A stretch of 64,000 bases of DNA from an uncultured Alphaproteobacteria bacterium (GCA_951812775.1 OX638326.1:152151-216150), one strand, 5' to 3'; positions 43,644-52,441 are shown, numbered from the stretch's first letter. Numbers and translations: made by a program. The notes: generated by a model not told the origin, from the letters alone.

Positions 43644-44345
43644 TCAACACCCCTTGTATTTCTTACGGACACATTCACGGGCAAGTTTCTGTGCAGCAGA
43701 GATGTCGGCAGGGGTCATTTTCTTCTCAACCAAATCTCTCAACTTCGTACCTAACATACTTCCATTCGTCGCAGCGATATTTGCCCACATATGGGCACGG
43801 ACATAATCTTTTAGTACTCCCTGTCCAAGGGCATACATCTGTCCCAGATTGTACTGGGCACGGACATTCCCCTGTTCGGCAGCAAGTCTGTACCACTTCA
43901 CCGCAGTCTTATAATCCTGGGGAACACCTCGTCCTTTGTCGTACATATATCCCAGATTGTTCCGGGCAGGGGCATCCCCCTGTTCGGCAGCAAGTTTCCA
44001 CCACTTCACCGCAGTCTTATCATCCTGGGGAACACCTCGTCCTTTGTCGTACATATATCCCAGATTGTTCCGGGCACGGGCATGCCCCTGTTCGGCAGCA
44101 AGTCTGTACCACTTCACCGCAGTGCTATAATCCCGGGGAACACCTTGTCCTATGCTATACATCTGTCCCAGATTGTACTGGGCATAGGCAACCCCCTGTT
44201 CGGCAAGAGGTTCCCATTCACGCAGAGCAGTTGCGTAGTCACCACTCTCGTATGCGGCAGCACCCTTTTGGTAATCAGCAGAGAACGCAGATGTTCCCAC
44301 CAATAGGGTCAGGAGCAGGACAGGAAGGATGAGTAATCTGTTCAT
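43644..44345 (-). CDS. exported Sel1-repeat protein
   Basis: About 233 residues. A signal peptide (about residues 1-23, ending 'GTSAFSAD') is followed by 'GAAAYESGDYATALREWEPL' and at least four 36-residue Sel1 repeats, such as 'ARNNLGYMYDKGRGVPQD' and 'KTAVKWYRLAAEQG'. The repeats are nearly identical also as DNA (period 108 bp, best between 43900 and 44120), so they were recently amplified. Sel1 proteins act as protein-interaction scaffolds. The gene lies between the recombinase fragment and the IS256 element. No clear ribosome binding site is seen. Confidence 0.8.
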   Translation of the reverse strand: MNRLLILPVLLLTLLVGTSAFSADYQKGAAAYESGDYATALREWEPLAEQGVAYAQYNLGQMYSIGQGVPRDYSTAVKWYRLAAEQGHARARNNLGYMYDKGRGVPQDDKTAVKWWKLAAEQGDAPARNNLGYMYDKGRGVPQDYKTAVKWYRLAAEQGNVRAQYNLGQMYALGQGVLKDYVRAHMWANIAATNGSMLGTKLRDLVEKKMTPADISAAQKLARECVRKKYKGC

Positions 44346-44351
44346 ACGCAA

Positions 44352-44629
44352 AGTCTAGCAGGGAATGTCCGGGAGGGGTAGAGAGAATGGGGTGTGATGG
44401 TTTTGGGAGCGTAGCGCATCGGTCTATCGGGCACTTGGGTCGTAGGGGGAAAGATAATGGACCGGAGTTTATTGCTTCGTTTCTTCACCAATCCGATAAT
44501 CTGCGTGTCGTTGGTTATTGCGGTTCCACAAGTGGTCAGGTGGTTGTTCCCTGTCTTTTGGGGTGGCGAGATGTCCTTCAGTATCACCCGGAAGACCAGG
44601 GTTTCACAGGTTATGGATATGGTCGGGTT
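44352..44629. other. intergenic stretch without a supported gene
   Basis: About 280 bp between the Sel1 gene and the IS256 left end. Short frames exist on both strands, but none has family-like content or a ribosome binding site. I see no terminator or tRNA. Confidence 0.6.
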
Positions 44630-45988
44630 GTGTCTCGAAAGTGGTGGAAATTCTCCGACGTCCTCCTCCGAGCGGTTTGATTTGCACCTGATCAGGCGGC
44701 GAGGTCAAGGGTGATCGGTGCGATGGGCTGATCGAGGGTTTCCCAACCGTCGAGCTTTCGCATCTGGATCTGGCCGGAGGCCATCAGGGCCCGGAGCAAC
44801 ATCGGAACGGTTTCCGGGCAAGGCGGCACGGTCTGCGTCTTGATGCGGCGGCGGAATTCCTCGTTCAGGCGCTTGATGGCGTTTGTGGTCCTGGCGGACT
44901 TCCATTGCGACGGATGGAGCCGGGTGAATGCAAAGAGACGGTCGCCTGCCTCTTCCAGGCTGTCGGCGAGCGCCCGACACTTCAGGCGCCATTTGCGCAG
45001 GAAGGCCTTGCGGCGGGTTTCGATCGCGGCGGCGGTGTCGGCGTAGACCATGTCGCGGTAATCCTCGGTCAGGTCGTCATGCATATGTAGAAGGTTGCGG
45101 TGCTTGTGCACCGTGCAGCGCTGGATCGGCAATTCCTCGCCCCAGAGCGCGACAAGGGCAGCTTCGAGACCCGGGGCACCGTCGATGATGACGAACTCCG
45201 GCCGCATCAGGCCGCGGGCGTCCAGGTCGTCGAGAAACCGACGCCAGGCTGCCGTGCTCTCTCCGCCCATGTTCTTGATGGAAAGCAAGACCTTCTGCCC
45301 ATCCCGGCGCACGTCAATGGCGGCCAGCACCGGGATGTTCGTGGCCTTTCGATCCGACCGGGTCTTGACGACGGTGCCGTCCAGGATCAGCCGGACAATG
45401 TCCTCGTCGATCAGGCTGCGGGCGCACCAGGCGTCCCGGTCGAGCTTCACCTTGCGCCACCACGTCTTTGCTGACCGCACCCTGAAATAGCCCGTAGAGC
45501 GCCCGCTTCACCCGACGCGTGTTAGTCCCCGCAAGGTAGACCGAGGCGATCAGGGCCTCGGCCTTCTTCGTCAGCCTGTGATAACGTGGCAGAGCCTTCG
45601 AACGCCATTCCGTGGTCTTGCCGTCTTCGGTGGCGACGCGGGCGCGTGGGACGCTCACCGTTGCCGTTCCGAACGTGCCAATCAGTTGGCGCTCGCGATG
45701 TCCGTGACGATAGCCGGCGGTCTTCTCGTCGTCCCGGCCATAGCGGCACCGGCCAAGAAACCGGGCAAGCCCCTCTTCAAAAACCGCCTCGATCGTGGGG
45801 CGGATATTCTCCCGCAGCCGATCCCCGATCGGATCATAGCCGGCCTCGTCGGCCAGTAGCGAAAGCGCGGAAGTCTCGGTATTCCCGTTCATGGCGTGAT
45901 CTCCATGGCGGTTGCAGCCGCCGGTTTGAGTGGGTTTCTTTCACCCGGAGATTACGCCGCCTTCAGATTTCCACCACCTTCGCAACAC
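44630..45988 (-). mobile_element. IS256-family insertion sequence, about 1.36 kb
   Basis: The ends are long imperfect inverted repeats: GTGTCTCGAAAGTGGTGGAA read from 44630 rightwards and GTGTTGCGAAGGTGGTGGAA read from 45988 leftwards. The interior carries a mutator-type transposase gene broken by a frameshift. G+C is well above that of flanking DNA. I could not identify an exact target duplication. The right end cuts the lipoprotein gene. Confidence 0.82.
44692..45892 (-). pseudogene. IS256 (mutator)-family transposase, frameshifted
   Basis: Two frames together give about 402 residues, the family size. The first, from 45892, has 'RPTIEAVFEEGLARFLGRCR' and 'HRERQLIGTFGTATVSVPRA', ending its homology at 'LYGLFQGAVSKDVV' near 45457. 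The second continues 'KVKLDRDAWCARSL', 'RLILDGTVVKTRSDRKATNI', 'EFVIIDGAPGLEAALVALWG' and 'KSARTTNAIKRLNEEFRRR', carrying the catalytic Asp residues and the C-terminal region. The shift should abolish activity, unless programmed frameshifting occurs, which is not usual in this family. Confidence 0.85.
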
Positions 45989-46675
45989 GACCGCATGCTC
46001 GGTCGACATCGAGAAATAACCGGTCTTGGCAGATTTAATTTTGATTCCCGACATGATGCGAACTGTGCAGTCAACGGAGAAGCGGTTTCTGTTCAGATAC
46101 TCAAAATCGTAATGCGCCAAGAACGTGTATCCTTGTGGGTGATTTCTCTGGCGATTGAAGCGAACGGGAATAGCTAACAAGCTGTCAAGACAACGACTTA
46201 CGTTCTCCAGACAATTTTTGGTTTGCACTTCCAATTCTGATAATTGCTCTAAGTTGTGACGCCAAATTTCTTGGGCTTCGGCGGTTAGGACAACCTCGTT
46301 TTCGCGCTCTCTACGCTCAGATTTTAGTTTTTCCCGTTCAATTCGGTCCCGTTCCTTCTGGACACAAACGTGATATCTATCGATTGCCTTGACGAGGTCG
46401 CTAGAACTTAGCTTCTCCCTACCTGGAAAAGCGCCCTTTACTTCTTCTTTGTAGCTCGCTGAGAGTTCTCCGCCATCCTTTCGCAGTGCGGCAACTAGCT
46501 CGCCTTTGATTTCATTAGAACGTCCTCCCGCACATATGCCAACAATAATGGTTGCTTGGCGTTCAAATTTATCAAGTGCGCTGGTTTCCCTTTTTGTCGT
46601 GTTAATTGAACAGCCAGCAAATATTAGCAGGGCTATCGAAATCGCTGGCGTCAAAATTTTAATCGGAATAAGCAT
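45941..46675 (-). CDS. lipoprotein, C-terminally truncated by IS256
   Basis: 244 residues as it stands. The lipobox 'IALLIFAGC' places the lipidated Cys at position 22. The rest is soluble with a charged central helix around 'KERDRIEREKLKSERRERE' likely to be coiled coil. Only about the first 229 codons are native: from 45988 leftwards the frame runs into the IS inverted repeat ('RRWWKSEGGVISG'). No family recognised. The protein was probably longer. Confidence 0.65.
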   Translation of the reverse strand: MLIPIKILTPAISIALLIFAGCSINTTKRETSALDKFERQATIIVGICAGGRSNEIKGELVAALRKDGGELSASYKEEVKGAFPGREKLSSSDLVKAIDRYHVCVQKERDRIEREKLKSERRERENEVVLTAEAQEIWRHNLEQLSELEVQTKNCLENVSRCLDSLLAIPVRFNRQRNHPQGYTFLAHYDFEYLNRNRFSVDCTVRIMSGIKIKSAKTGYFSMSTEHAVVLRRWWKSEGGVISG

Positions 46676-46857
46676 TTGGTTTCATTCCCCCATTGCTCGG
46701 AAATTTCAGTTTTACAGATATTCAAACAGGTTTCTATCTCTCGGATCTGGAGAGAACACTCAACTTTCAATTTGTACGTGGAAGTTGACATAGAAAACTG
46801 TGCCATAGCCGTATAGGGTTGCCGGAAATACACTGTTACGTTTATGAAGGTTGAAGT

Positions 46858-46944
46858 GCGGGCGTGGCGGAATTGGTAGACGCGATGGCCTCAAAAGCCA
46901 TTTTTCGCGAGGAAGTGTCGGTTCGAGTCCGACCGCCCGCACCA
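46858..46944 (+). tRNA. tRNA-Leu (anticodon CAA)
   Basis: Folds as a class II tRNA: acceptor GCGGGCG/CGCCCGC, D-arm with GGTAGACGC, anticodon loop CTCAAAA flanked by ATGGC/GCCAT, a variable arm of the length expected for Leu, and T-loop GGTTCGAGTCC. It encodes CCA at 46942-46944. It lies just left of the DNA-modification island and is a plausible integration site. Confidence 0.95.
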
Positions 46945-46966
46945 TCCTTTCAAATCATCAAGCTAA

Positions 46967-47584
46967 TCAGTTAATGGCTTTCAGTCGTCCAGATGGTTCA
47001 TCTTCGATGAAGTCGAAAATCATTCTTTGAGCGAACTCTCGTGGATTCAATCCGGCTTTAGGTTCCATCCCAACTCCAAGGAAACTCCGATATCCCGTCT
47101 CAGTTTTAAACGGTTTATCCCAGTCCACCGCATGCGCCGCAAACCCCGGCCAATAACAGTGCGCCCCGCCGATGCCGAAAATTCCGCTCATCTCAACGCG
47201 GATTTCGCATTCCTGAAGGTTAATCAGAAATTCACCGGACTGCCCCCAATCGGGGATGTCATCGAACGCCGCCCGCGTTTCTCGACATAATCTGCATCCG
47301 GGTGAATTCTCATTCGCCAGAATTCCCGGCTCCCCATTGTTGAGCTTTCGCGCAAGATCATAGGCGCGCTTACGCAATGCCATGACCAGTTCCACGTCCG
47401 CATTTATCATATGAAGGTGATGCTCCGTGAGAAGATCGCGATAGAACGGCAACGCCGTTTCCCACGTCGAAGGCAAACCCTCGGTCTTCTTTTCAAATAT
47501 GCGCTGCCGATTGATCGCATCGGTTTCTACCAAGATCTCGTCAAATCCGAGTTGTCCCGACGGACAATGTTTATCGATAGCCAT
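46967..47584 (-). CDS. hypothetical protein beside tRNA-Leu
   Basis: About 205 residues from the ATG at 47584, which has AGGAGTGGGTC upstream; the longer frame to 47734 has no such site. The protein is soluble, with 'INRQRIFEKKTEGLPSTWET' and 'LRKRAYDLARKLNNGEPGIL' in the first half. A 'PGCRLCRETRAAFDDI' Cys pair and 'IGGAHCYWPGFAAHAVDWDK' follow. I do not recognise the family. Its place between a tRNA gene and a GC-rich structured segment suggests mobile-element cargo (inference). Confidence 0.6.
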   Translation of the reverse strand: MAIDKHCPSGQLGFDEILVETDAINRQRIFEKKTEGLPSTWETALPFYRDLLTEHHLHMINADVELVMALRKRAYDLARKLNNGEPGILANENSPGCRLCRETRAAFDDIPDWGQSGEFLINLQECEIRVEMSGIFGIGGAHCYWPGFAAHAVDWDKPFKTETGYRSFLGVGMEPKAGLNPREFAQRMIFDFIEDEPSGRLKAIN

Positions 47585-48015
47585 GACCCACTCCTTTCCT
47601 AAATCGACATAGAGGTTGCTGCTGCAACCCTGCCTTCCGGCGAGGATGGGGGTAGCAAGTGCAAGGAGGTTCCGAACGAGGGTCCGCGGCACAGCCGTGG
47701 ATACGTTTGGATGCCTTGCACGCGCGAGGGGCAAAGCCCCTTAGCTGATCACTGAAGAATAAGCAGCCTGCAAGGAGTCGCAAAGCGACGGGGAGCGGTG
47801 ATCGGCGCAGCGAGGTTCCCGGTGGTCCCGCAGGAGCGTTCAATCGAACGCGGGACGAGACCCCCCTCGCGGCGACGGCCTTTCAACTTGGGGCGTTGCG
47901 GGGTGTCCCCGCTTGAAGGGGGTGTGGAGGAAACCGTATGCGGGTTCCGACCAAGGGGAAGGCATTCCCCCCACCGCTTTGATATGGGTGAGTATCAAGA
48001 ATGAGAAGATAATAT
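47585..48015. other. GC-rich structured intergenic region, 430 bp
   Basis: No supported gene. It contains several hairpin-forming segments, for example AGGGGC-AAA-GCCCCT (47727-47741) and GTCGC-AAA-GCGAC (47777-47789), and G-rich tracts around 47880-47960. It lies upstream of the 205-residue hypothetical gene and downstream of the GHKL ATPase gene. It could be a leader RNA, a non-coding RNA or a remnant of a mobile element. Confidence 0.45.
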
Positions 48016-50496
48016 CTAATCCGGCTCTTCCAGCGCCGTTGAACGATCTACAATGCGCGGTAAGACTTCGGCCAATGACAGGACGGTCGATGCTGCTCCG
48101 CGCGCGGCCATACACCGAAAATCGTCGTAGAATTCCGCTATCCCGTTATGGCCATCACCATTTTTTGCTTCGCGTAGGGCATGTTCGTAACCGAGCAAGA
48201 GAATGCGCATACCGAGAATATACTTTTCCGTCACGACATCTTTGGCGATCTGCCCTCTTTGTTCGGCTCGATATTTCAAATGATATGAGTTGTCGTAATT
48301 GATCTTGTATATGACCTCGTCTCCGAGATCCTCGATCACACCGCCGTCGTGTTCGCTAAATCCCGACGGCCATGTCTGAGTTTCGTATCCGGCTACTTCG
48401 CGCCCTTTCGATGTGAGTAGAATACACTTAGGCAATCCCGCCACTGGCGCGTTGTGGCCTTTGCCTTTTCGGCTTTCTCCATCGCCGGATTGTTTGCGGC
48501 CCGTTCCGCTCGATTTGTCGGAGGCTTTTTGCTCTTCGACGATACGGACGGTGAGCGTTTCCGATTCCACCGCCTCGGCCATAGCATCGTCTTTTAGGCG
48601 GAATCGAAACGAGAAGGTTTCTCCTACATGAACTCGCTCCCGGTCGGGATCCAGAAAGAGCACGAGTTCGCCGTCATGAAGATGTTCGCGTATTCCGAAG
48701 CGACTGCGAATATCATCGTCTAGGAGAATCCGTCCGCGATTCTGCGGCCGGTTGAGATAGCCGTTTTCCGCGTCGGTCAGGGCGCTGACGGGCCTGTTTC
48801 TGTCAATCGGTAGGTCGATGCCTTTTTCATTTATGCGTCCTTCCAATCTTACGAAGGTAGGACTGTACAAACCCTCGAATTCACCGGTTCCGGCATCTCC
48901 TCCACTGGCACCGCCGGCTGCCGGAAGTTTGATCGTAGGATCGCGGTCGGATAGAAGATTTGCGAGATTTCTGTCTGCATCGACGAGTTTTTGGAAAAGC
49001 GCGTTGCTTTCGGATTTCGTGGCGCGCTCGAGTTCCTGTTGTGCGATTTCCTTTTGAAGCTCCTTAAGGGCCTTGGACTCCTTGATCGCTTGGGTGACCT
49101 TCTCCCGATACCTTTCGCCGAGGATCGTGTTGCTGATATGCTCCCGATCGCCCTTCCAGACTTCATTGTGTGCCGAAAATTTCAACGAGCTGGAATCGAT
49201 TATGACCACTACTCGGTCCTTTAGGGCCGGAAATCTGCAGGATTGCGATAGAAATCCGCGCGTCTGTTTGTATTGGACTTGTCCGTTCACGGTATGAAAT
49301 ACGCGTTTGTTGGAAGCCTTCAGCCAACCGGGAAGTTCGTTTTTGAGGCGAATTGCGCTAATTGAGATTTTACCGAGTTCTTCGTCGGACACGTTTCCGA
49401 CGAAAATCTTTTCCTGACCGGCCGCATCTTCTTCGTCCTCCAACCCCTCTTCGCGATGGGAATTAAGAAGTAGAAATTCCATCCCGTAGAAGGGGCGTGA
49501 GTCGATGCCTTCGGCGCGTTCACCGCCCCTTTTCCTCGCCGCTTCCAACGCTCCCTTAGATTTTGGTAACTGACGAAAATCCAAGAGACGAAAGGGCAGG
49601 ATCGTTTCCACGAGGTTTTCGTTCAGTATTTCTCGAGAACCTTTGAAACTAAGAAATTTGGAACCGACCTGGTAGTCGTATAATTTTACGACGGTACCTG
49701 TTTCTAGGCTCACGCCGTCGTACTTGCTCCCGGACATTGTGTTGAAAGGGTATAGAATATCGCTTTCGAAAGCCGGAATTTCATTTGAAGTCGGCGAAAG
49801 GACGAAGTATTCGGCGATCGGCAGATCGTCGCCTACGTCGGGGCGACGACGTATGAGTGTCCAACCCCACGGACTTGTACCGTCGTATCTCCGAGATACG
49901 ATCAGTTTGAACCATCGGCGTCCGCAATATCGCAGCACACCGGACGAGCCCATGTTGAATTTTCCTTGTACGAAAGGGATGCTTTTCTTATTTCCCGCGC
50001 TCAGGGAGACGAACGTCGTATCGAAATTCTCCGGCGCCTGTCCTTCTCCGTTATCTACAAACGTGTAGCAAGGAAGGCCTTCTTTCTTCGTTTTTGCCCC
50101 TGTAATGCCGATAACAAGATTTTTCTGCGCGAAATCCCGTAGCCAGGAATCATTGGGTTCCAAATTGATCAAACGCCCGCCCCAAAGTTTTTTGATAAGG
50201 AGGTCGACGCCTTCGTACATGGTCGCCGGAGCTTCTTTGCCTCTCGGGTCGATGTTTTTTAGATAAGCGTGTTTTGTCAGGACAGCGTCGACCATATTGG
50301 TCATCAGTTCCGTCAGGGCCTTTCCGCCGTCGGAAGCTTGGTTCGATGTGACGTTGAAATTCGTTTCGCGATTGTCGAGGGGTATCCAGTTGTCAGCGTT
50401 CGCCATCTCGGGCGTGTTTTCGATGATACGCTGCACGTCCGCTTCGGATTCGGCCGATAGAAGTTGCAGGCAAATTTTCTTTGTTTCCATGGGCAT
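48016..50496 (-). CDS. MORC/MutL-like GHKL ATPase of a DNA-modification system
   Basis: 826 residues. The start at 50496 has AAGGA seven bases upstream; a GTG one codon earlier is possible. The N-terminal GHKL ATP site is complete: N-box 'GGKALTELMTNMVDAVLTKH' (57-76, with Glu63, Asn67, Asp70), 'FVDNGEGQAPENF' (146-158, D-x-G-x-G) and 'KFNMGSSGVLRYCG' (179-192, glycine-rich lid). A transducer-like segment follows, then a coiled-coil region rich in Lys/Glu around residues 455-500, and a C-terminal part with no motif I recognise. MORC/MutL-type ATPases are known in restriction-modification contexts. With Dcm and Vsr beside it, a DNA-clamping defence role is inferred. Confidence 0.8.
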   Translation of the reverse strand: MPMETKKICLQLLSAESEADVQRIIENTPEMANADNWIPLDNRETNFNVTSNQASDGGKALTELMTNMVDAVLTKHAYLKNIDPRGKEAPATMYEGVDLLIKKLWGGRLINLEPNDSWLRDFAQKNLVIGITGAKTKKEGLPCYTFVDNGEGQAPENFDTTFVSLSAGNKKSIPFVQGKFNMGSSGVLRYCGRRWFKLIVSRRYDGTSPWGWTLIRRRPDVGDDLPIAEYFVLSPTSNEIPAFESDILYPFNTMSGSKYDGVSLETGTVVKLYDYQVGSKFLSFKGSREILNENLVETILPFRLLDFRQLPKSKGALEAARKRGGERAEGIDSRPFYGMEFLLLNSHREEGLEDEEDAAGQEKIFVGNVSDEELGKISISAIRLKNELPGWLKASNKRVFHTVNGQVQYKQTRGFLSQSCRFPALKDRVVVIIDSSSLKFSAHNEVWKGDREHISNTILGERYREKVTQAIKESKALKELQKEIAQQELERATKSESNALFQKLVDADRNLANLLSDRDPTIKLPAAGGASGGDAGTGEFEGLYSPTFVRLEGRINEKGIDLPIDRNRPVSALTDAENGYLNRPQNRGRILLDDDIRSRFGIREHLHDGELVLFLDPDRERVHVGETFSFRFRLKDDAMAEAVESETLTVRIVEEQKASDKSSGTGRKQSGDGESRKGKGHNAPVAGLPKCILLTSKGREVAGYETQTWPSGFSEHDGGVIEDLGDEVIYKINYDNSYHLKYRAEQRGQIAKDVVTEKYILGMRILLLGYEHALREAKNGDGHNGIAEFYDDFRCMAARGAASTVLSLAEVLPRIVDRSTALEEPD

Positions 50497-50509
50497 CACG
50501 TTTTCCTTG

Positions 50510-50740
50510 TCAGTCCAAGGAAAACTGTATGTTGCCTGAAGATTTCGTCGCCATTTCGAAACGTTTTTTGCAGGCGTTCAATTCGTCCTGAATGGCTTTG
50601 AGGATCTTATTCACGCCTTCGTCGGTGTAATCATAGTTGGATTTATTCGACAGATTTCCGACTAGCTGAATTGCCTTGAGCGCGTTGGATACGCGCTTAT
50701 TTGCCAATCTGACAAACTTATCTTGATCTTCCTGCCTCAT
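50510..50740 (-). CDS. small helical protein of the modification island
   Basis: 76 residues from an ATG with GGAGATAAT in front; the frame extends upstream without a better site. It is helical and charged, with 'RVSNALKAIQLVGNLSNKSN' and 'YTDEGVNKILKAIQDELNAC'. Short proteins of this kind occur next to methyltransferase and restriction genes, though I cannot give a function. It is transcribed leftwards ahead of the GHKL ATPase gene with a 13-bp gap, so the two form an operon diverging from the HTH-Dcm pair. Confidence 0.68.
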   Translation of the reverse strand: MRQEDQDKFVRLANKRVSNALKAIQLVGNLSNKSNYDYTDEGVNKILKAIQDELNACKKRFEMATKSSGNIQFSLD

Positions 50741-50758
50741 ATTATCTCCATATTTCTT

Positions 50759-50840
50759 GTACATATTTAAAATGTACGAATTATACGTATATTCAAGGGA
50801 TATTCCGGGGTTGTATGAAAAATAAATGCGTAATGTACGA
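50759..50840. promoter_or_regulatory. candidate operators in the divergent promoter region
   Basis: GTACAT-N7-ATGTAC inverted repeat at 50759-50777, palindrome TATACGTATA at 50782-50791, and a second ATGTACGA copy at 50833-50840 repeating the one at 50772-50779. Position between the two divergent units fits control by the island's own HTH protein. Function inferred from symmetry only. Confidence 0.5.
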
Positions 50841-50933
50841 TCTTTGTCGTTGTGTCGCTTATGTTCGTCGAAAAACTTCCCAGTAACGGCCATATCGAGT
50901 ATATTTAAATATGCTCACAGCACAGGCGCGGCG

Positions 50934-51152
50934 ATGCCGGATACAATTGGCGGTAAGACGTATCTAAGAACTGAGAAAGCGGCCAGGGAGATCGGAATTT
51001 CCAGGCCGACACTTTTACTATGGTTTCGTGAGCGCCGGGTCGCCGACGTAGCACGTGACGCAAAAGGCTGGCGTATCTTTACTGATGACGACATTGCTCG
51101 GTTGAAAGATTGGGCGGAAACAAGACGGGAACAGCCGAATGCCTCCCGCTAA
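50934..51152 (+). CDS. small MerR/excisionase-type HTH DNA-binding protein
   Basis: 72 residues from the ATG at 50934; upstream in-frame sequence lacks coding character. 'TYLRTEKAAREIGISRPTLL' then 'LWFRERRVADVARDAKGWRI' and 'FTDDDIARLKDWAETRRE' form a MerR-like winged helix-turn-helix. It overlaps the Dcm start by 14 bp. A controller (C-protein-like) role for the modification genes, or a xis-like role, is plausible; the former is favoured by the overlap and the nearby palindromes. Confidence 0.75.
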   Translation: MPDTIGGKTYLRTEKAAREIGISRPTLLLWFRERRVADVARDAKGWRIFTDDDIARLKDWAETRREQPNASR

Positions 51153-52398
51153 AGAAAAAAAGAAAATGAAAAACGGGAAAAAAGCCGATACCGATTGTCT
51201 GCGCTTTCTGGCGGTCGATTTTTTCTGCGGAGCCGGCGGTACGACGCGGGGGCTTATCGATGCGGGCGGCTACGTCATGGCGGGTATCGACAAGGATACC
51301 AAATGCCGTGACACGTTTACGCAGAACAATCCAAACCGTTTTATCGATCTTAGCCAACCGGACTATCTTGAATACGATGTTTTCCCGAAGTCCGAGGAGT
51401 ACCCGGAGGGTCGGCAAGAGGAACTTTTCGCGGCGTTGGAGAGTTCGATATCGTATTACAAGAGCAAGGCGGCGACGGTGCCGCTCCTTTTTGCAATTTG
51501 CGCTCCCTGTCAGCCGTTTACCAAGCTTTCGAAAAAGGAACTAAGTGATGAACGGAAAGCCGGGCGTGAGCGCGACCGAGGATTGTTGACCGAGGCGTCC
51601 AAATTCGTCGAACGGTTTAAGCCGGAATTGGTTCTGTCGGAGAACGTCGCCGGTATCAAGGACCTTCGCTACGGCGGCGTTTGGGATACGTTTAAAACAA
51701 CCCTAGAGGATTTAGGTTACCTGACAGGCACGAAGGTCGTCTGCGCATCGCGCTTCGGAATACCGCAATATCGCAAACGCGCCGTTCTGATTGCGGTTCG
51801 CAAGGAACTTGTGCGCTCGGATCGACTTGTGGATGAAACGGCATCCGCACTTCTCGTTCCTGAATCCGATCCTGATGCAACGTTGGTTTCGGTCGCGCAG
51901 GCATTGGCGCATCTGCCGACGATCAAGGCTGGCGAGTTACATGCCGAGATTCCAAACCACCGTGCGAGATCACTCAGCGATTTGAACCTTCAACGCCTCG
52001 GCGCGGCCCAACCCGGCGAGTCGAATATCTATATGGAGGATACGGAGTTCGGCGATCTTTCCTTGGAGTGTCACCGCAAGGTGAATAGGAAGCATAACAC
52101 ACGATGTTTCACCGATGTATATACTCGGATGCACCCCGATAGACCTTCGCCCACGATCACTACCAAGTGTCACAGCATATCAAACGGGCGGTTCGGTCAT
52201 TACGATACTAAGCAACTTCGCGGCATATCTCTTCGCGAGGCGGCCATTCTCCAATCATTTCCCGATGATTATGTGTTTTATCCTAGGGAGCGAGTAGACG
52301 CCGTGGCAAAGATGATCGGCAATGCCGTTCCGCCCAGGCTGGCATCTTTTTATGCCGAATACTTGGTGAATTCGTTGGATGTCGGCTTCCCAAGCTAA
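51139..52398 (+). CDS. dcm: DNA (cytosine-5-)-methyltransferase
   Basis: 419 residues with all main C5-methyltransferase motifs in order: I 'DFFCGAGGTTRG' (27-38), IV 'PCQP' with the catalytic Cys (123-126), VI 'ENV' (168-170), VIII 'QYRKR' (210-214), a target-recognition region about 250-340, IX/X 'ISLREAAILQSFPDDYVFYP' and 'GNAVPP' (394-399). Methylates the 5 position of cytosine in a specific site, not predictable here. The convergent vsr gene lies 43 bp after its stop, the usual pairing for repair of deaminated methylcytosine. Confidence 0.94.
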   Translation: MPPAKEKKKMKNGKKADTDCLRFLAVDFFCGAGGTTRGLIDAGGYVMAGIDKDTKCRDTFTQNNPNRFIDLSQPDYLEYDVFPKSEEYPEGRQEELFAALESSISYYKSKAATVPLLFAICAPCQPFTKLSKKELSDERKAGRERDRGLLTEASKFVERFKPELVLSENVAGIKDLRYGGVWDTFKTTLEDLGYLTGTKVVCASRFGIPQYRKRAVLIAVRKELVRSDRLVDETASALLVPESDPDATLVSVAQALAHLPTIKAGELHAEIPNHRARSLSDLNLQRLGAAQPGESNIYMEDTEFGDLSLECHRKVNRKHNTRCFTDVYTRMHPDRPSPTITTKCHSISNGRFGHYDTKQLRGISLREAAILQSFPDDYVFYPRERVDAVAKMIGNAVPPRLASFYAEYLVNSLDVGFPS

Positions 52399-52441
52399 GG
52401 TTAAGCGGCCAGGCTGTCGTCCAATCAATCTCCGTCGGAAT

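Noticed and set aside
43900..44130. A CRISPR-like repeat array
   Set aside because: The 108-bp period is the DNA of Sel1 repeats in one reading frame, without spacers.
44387..44714. Plus-strand frames between the Sel1 gene and IS256
   Set aside because: No family-like content; they run into the IS inverted repeat and lack ribosome binding sites.
47571..47843. A 90-codon minus-strand frame in the GC-rich gap
   Set aside because: Low-complexity Arg/Pro/Cys composition and no ribosome binding site; it is a product of the structured GC-rich segment.
47913..48002. A possible group II intron domain V (GAGGAAACCGTATGCGGG-like string)
   Set aside because: The matching second arm with GTACGG and the bulged A are absent, and there is no intron-encoded protein.
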